Both the position numbers and the translations under genes were made by a program. Below are positions 63,766-64,000 of a stretch of 64,000 nt of DNA, in pieces (within the stretch, counting starts at the first letter, position 1; each line of letters opens with the position of its first letter). The notes below the pieces were generated by a model. That model was given only the letters and a program-made list of their open reading frames with translations, did no database searches and had not been told where the DNA came from. Origin of the DNA: Pseudomonas syringae (GTDB lineage: Bacteria > Pseudomonadota > Gammaproteobacteria > Pseudomonadales > Pseudomonadaceae); NCBI RefSeq assembly GCF_000737245.1, contig NZ_JPQU01000100.1:1-64000 (forward strand), read 5' to 3'.

Positions 63766-64000
63766 ACTTGGCGCTCCCTGTTGAAACCGTTGACCACGAG
63801 GTACAGCAGCGGCCCCACGGAAACGAATACTGCCGTCAGGATCAGGTAGGGAAACAGATCGATTACTGCCCCTCCGCGCGATCGGTTGTCTTTCGCCATC
63901 CAGATGCAGGCCAGCGCTCCCATAAGGTACAAGTCGATGACCAACTGGGCAGTGTCAGGTCGGGAAATCATCTCAAGCCCAAACGCCAACAGCGACTGTT
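63762..64000 (-). CDS. Small membrane protein (DUF2834-like), N-terminus beyond the window
   Basis: The frame is open to the window edge, so the start is missing. Visible residues include two hydrophobic spans (LVIDLYLMGALACIWMA and FPYLILTAVFVSVGPLLYLV). It overlaps the MAPEG gene by 4 bases, suggesting a two-gene operon. Function unknown. Confidence 0.6.
   Translation of the reverse strand, partial: QSLLAFGLEMISRPDTAQLVIDLYLMGALACIWMAKDNRSRGGAVIDLFPYLILTAVFVSVGPLLYLVVNGFNRERQV

Overview
The window looks like a chromosomal segment of a Pseudomonas species (fluorescens/syringae/putida type, soil- or plant-associated). The basis is gene content and codon style: a three-heme gluconate-type dehydrogenase, an L-hydroxyproline catabolic cluster, a LOV-domain hybrid kinase, a two-partner secretion locus and many LysR/GntR/Lrp-regulated uptake and oxidation operons. 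No rRNA, tRNA or CRISPR array was seen.

Region 1 (1-12.6 kb) is a mobile-element mosaic. An IS1182-like right end (1-263) and an inverted, internally deleted relative (7774-8749) bracket a compact operon. It has a LysR regulator, a three-gene ABC importer (binding protein, ATPase, fused two-domain permease), a class I aminotransferase and phosphonopyruvate hydrolase (palA). Together these make a complete route for import and C-P cleavage of phosphonoalanine. To the right lie an IS3-family left-end scrap, a LOV/PAS hybrid histidine kinase, a frameshifted IS110/IS1111 element with subterminal inverted repeats, and a solo IS1182-like end.

Region 2 (12.9-26.8 kb): a Tat-exported GMC dehydrogenase operon (gamma, FAD and triheme cytochrome c subunits) ends in a strong terminator. 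Then come a chemoreceptor, an unknown small protein, and a GMC oxidase/hydrolase/SDR/SnoaL neighbourhood. That neighbourhood holds an HD-LuxR fusion regulator, a LysR regulator and a second small LuxR protein with nearly the same DNA-binding domain. A GNAT acetyltransferase follows.

Region 3 (27.3-36 kb): a polar amino-acid ABC importer, a DAO-type FAD oxidase and an Lrp regulator form one uptake-and-oxidation unit. After it are a TonB-receptor remnant, a LysR/LysE-type exporter pair and a TetR/epoxide-hydrolase-like pair.

Region 4 (36-49.7 kb) is a hydroxyproline island. It contains a GntR regulator, 4-hydroxyproline epimerase, a three-component D-hydroxyproline dehydrogenase, a PAS-AraC regulator, a second ABC importer, a fused AcnX-type dehydratase, a Ser/Cys proline-racemase paralogue, a DapA-like deaminase and an MHS-family permease. 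GTATAC-centred palindromes precede the gntR gene, the binding-protein operon and the dapA-like gene, suggesting one regulon. The final semialdehyde dehydrogenase and a pyrroline-2-carboxylate reductase are not in the window.

Region 5 (49.7-64 kb): an acyl-CoA synthetase, a zinc-type alcohol dehydrogenase ending in a 10-bp tandem repeat, and a decayed EamA transporter. Then a tpsB-tpsA-L,D-transpeptidase operon, an orphan FixJ-type regulator, a small secreted protein, a serine hydrolase, an SDR, a MAPEG protein and a partial membrane protein at the right edge.
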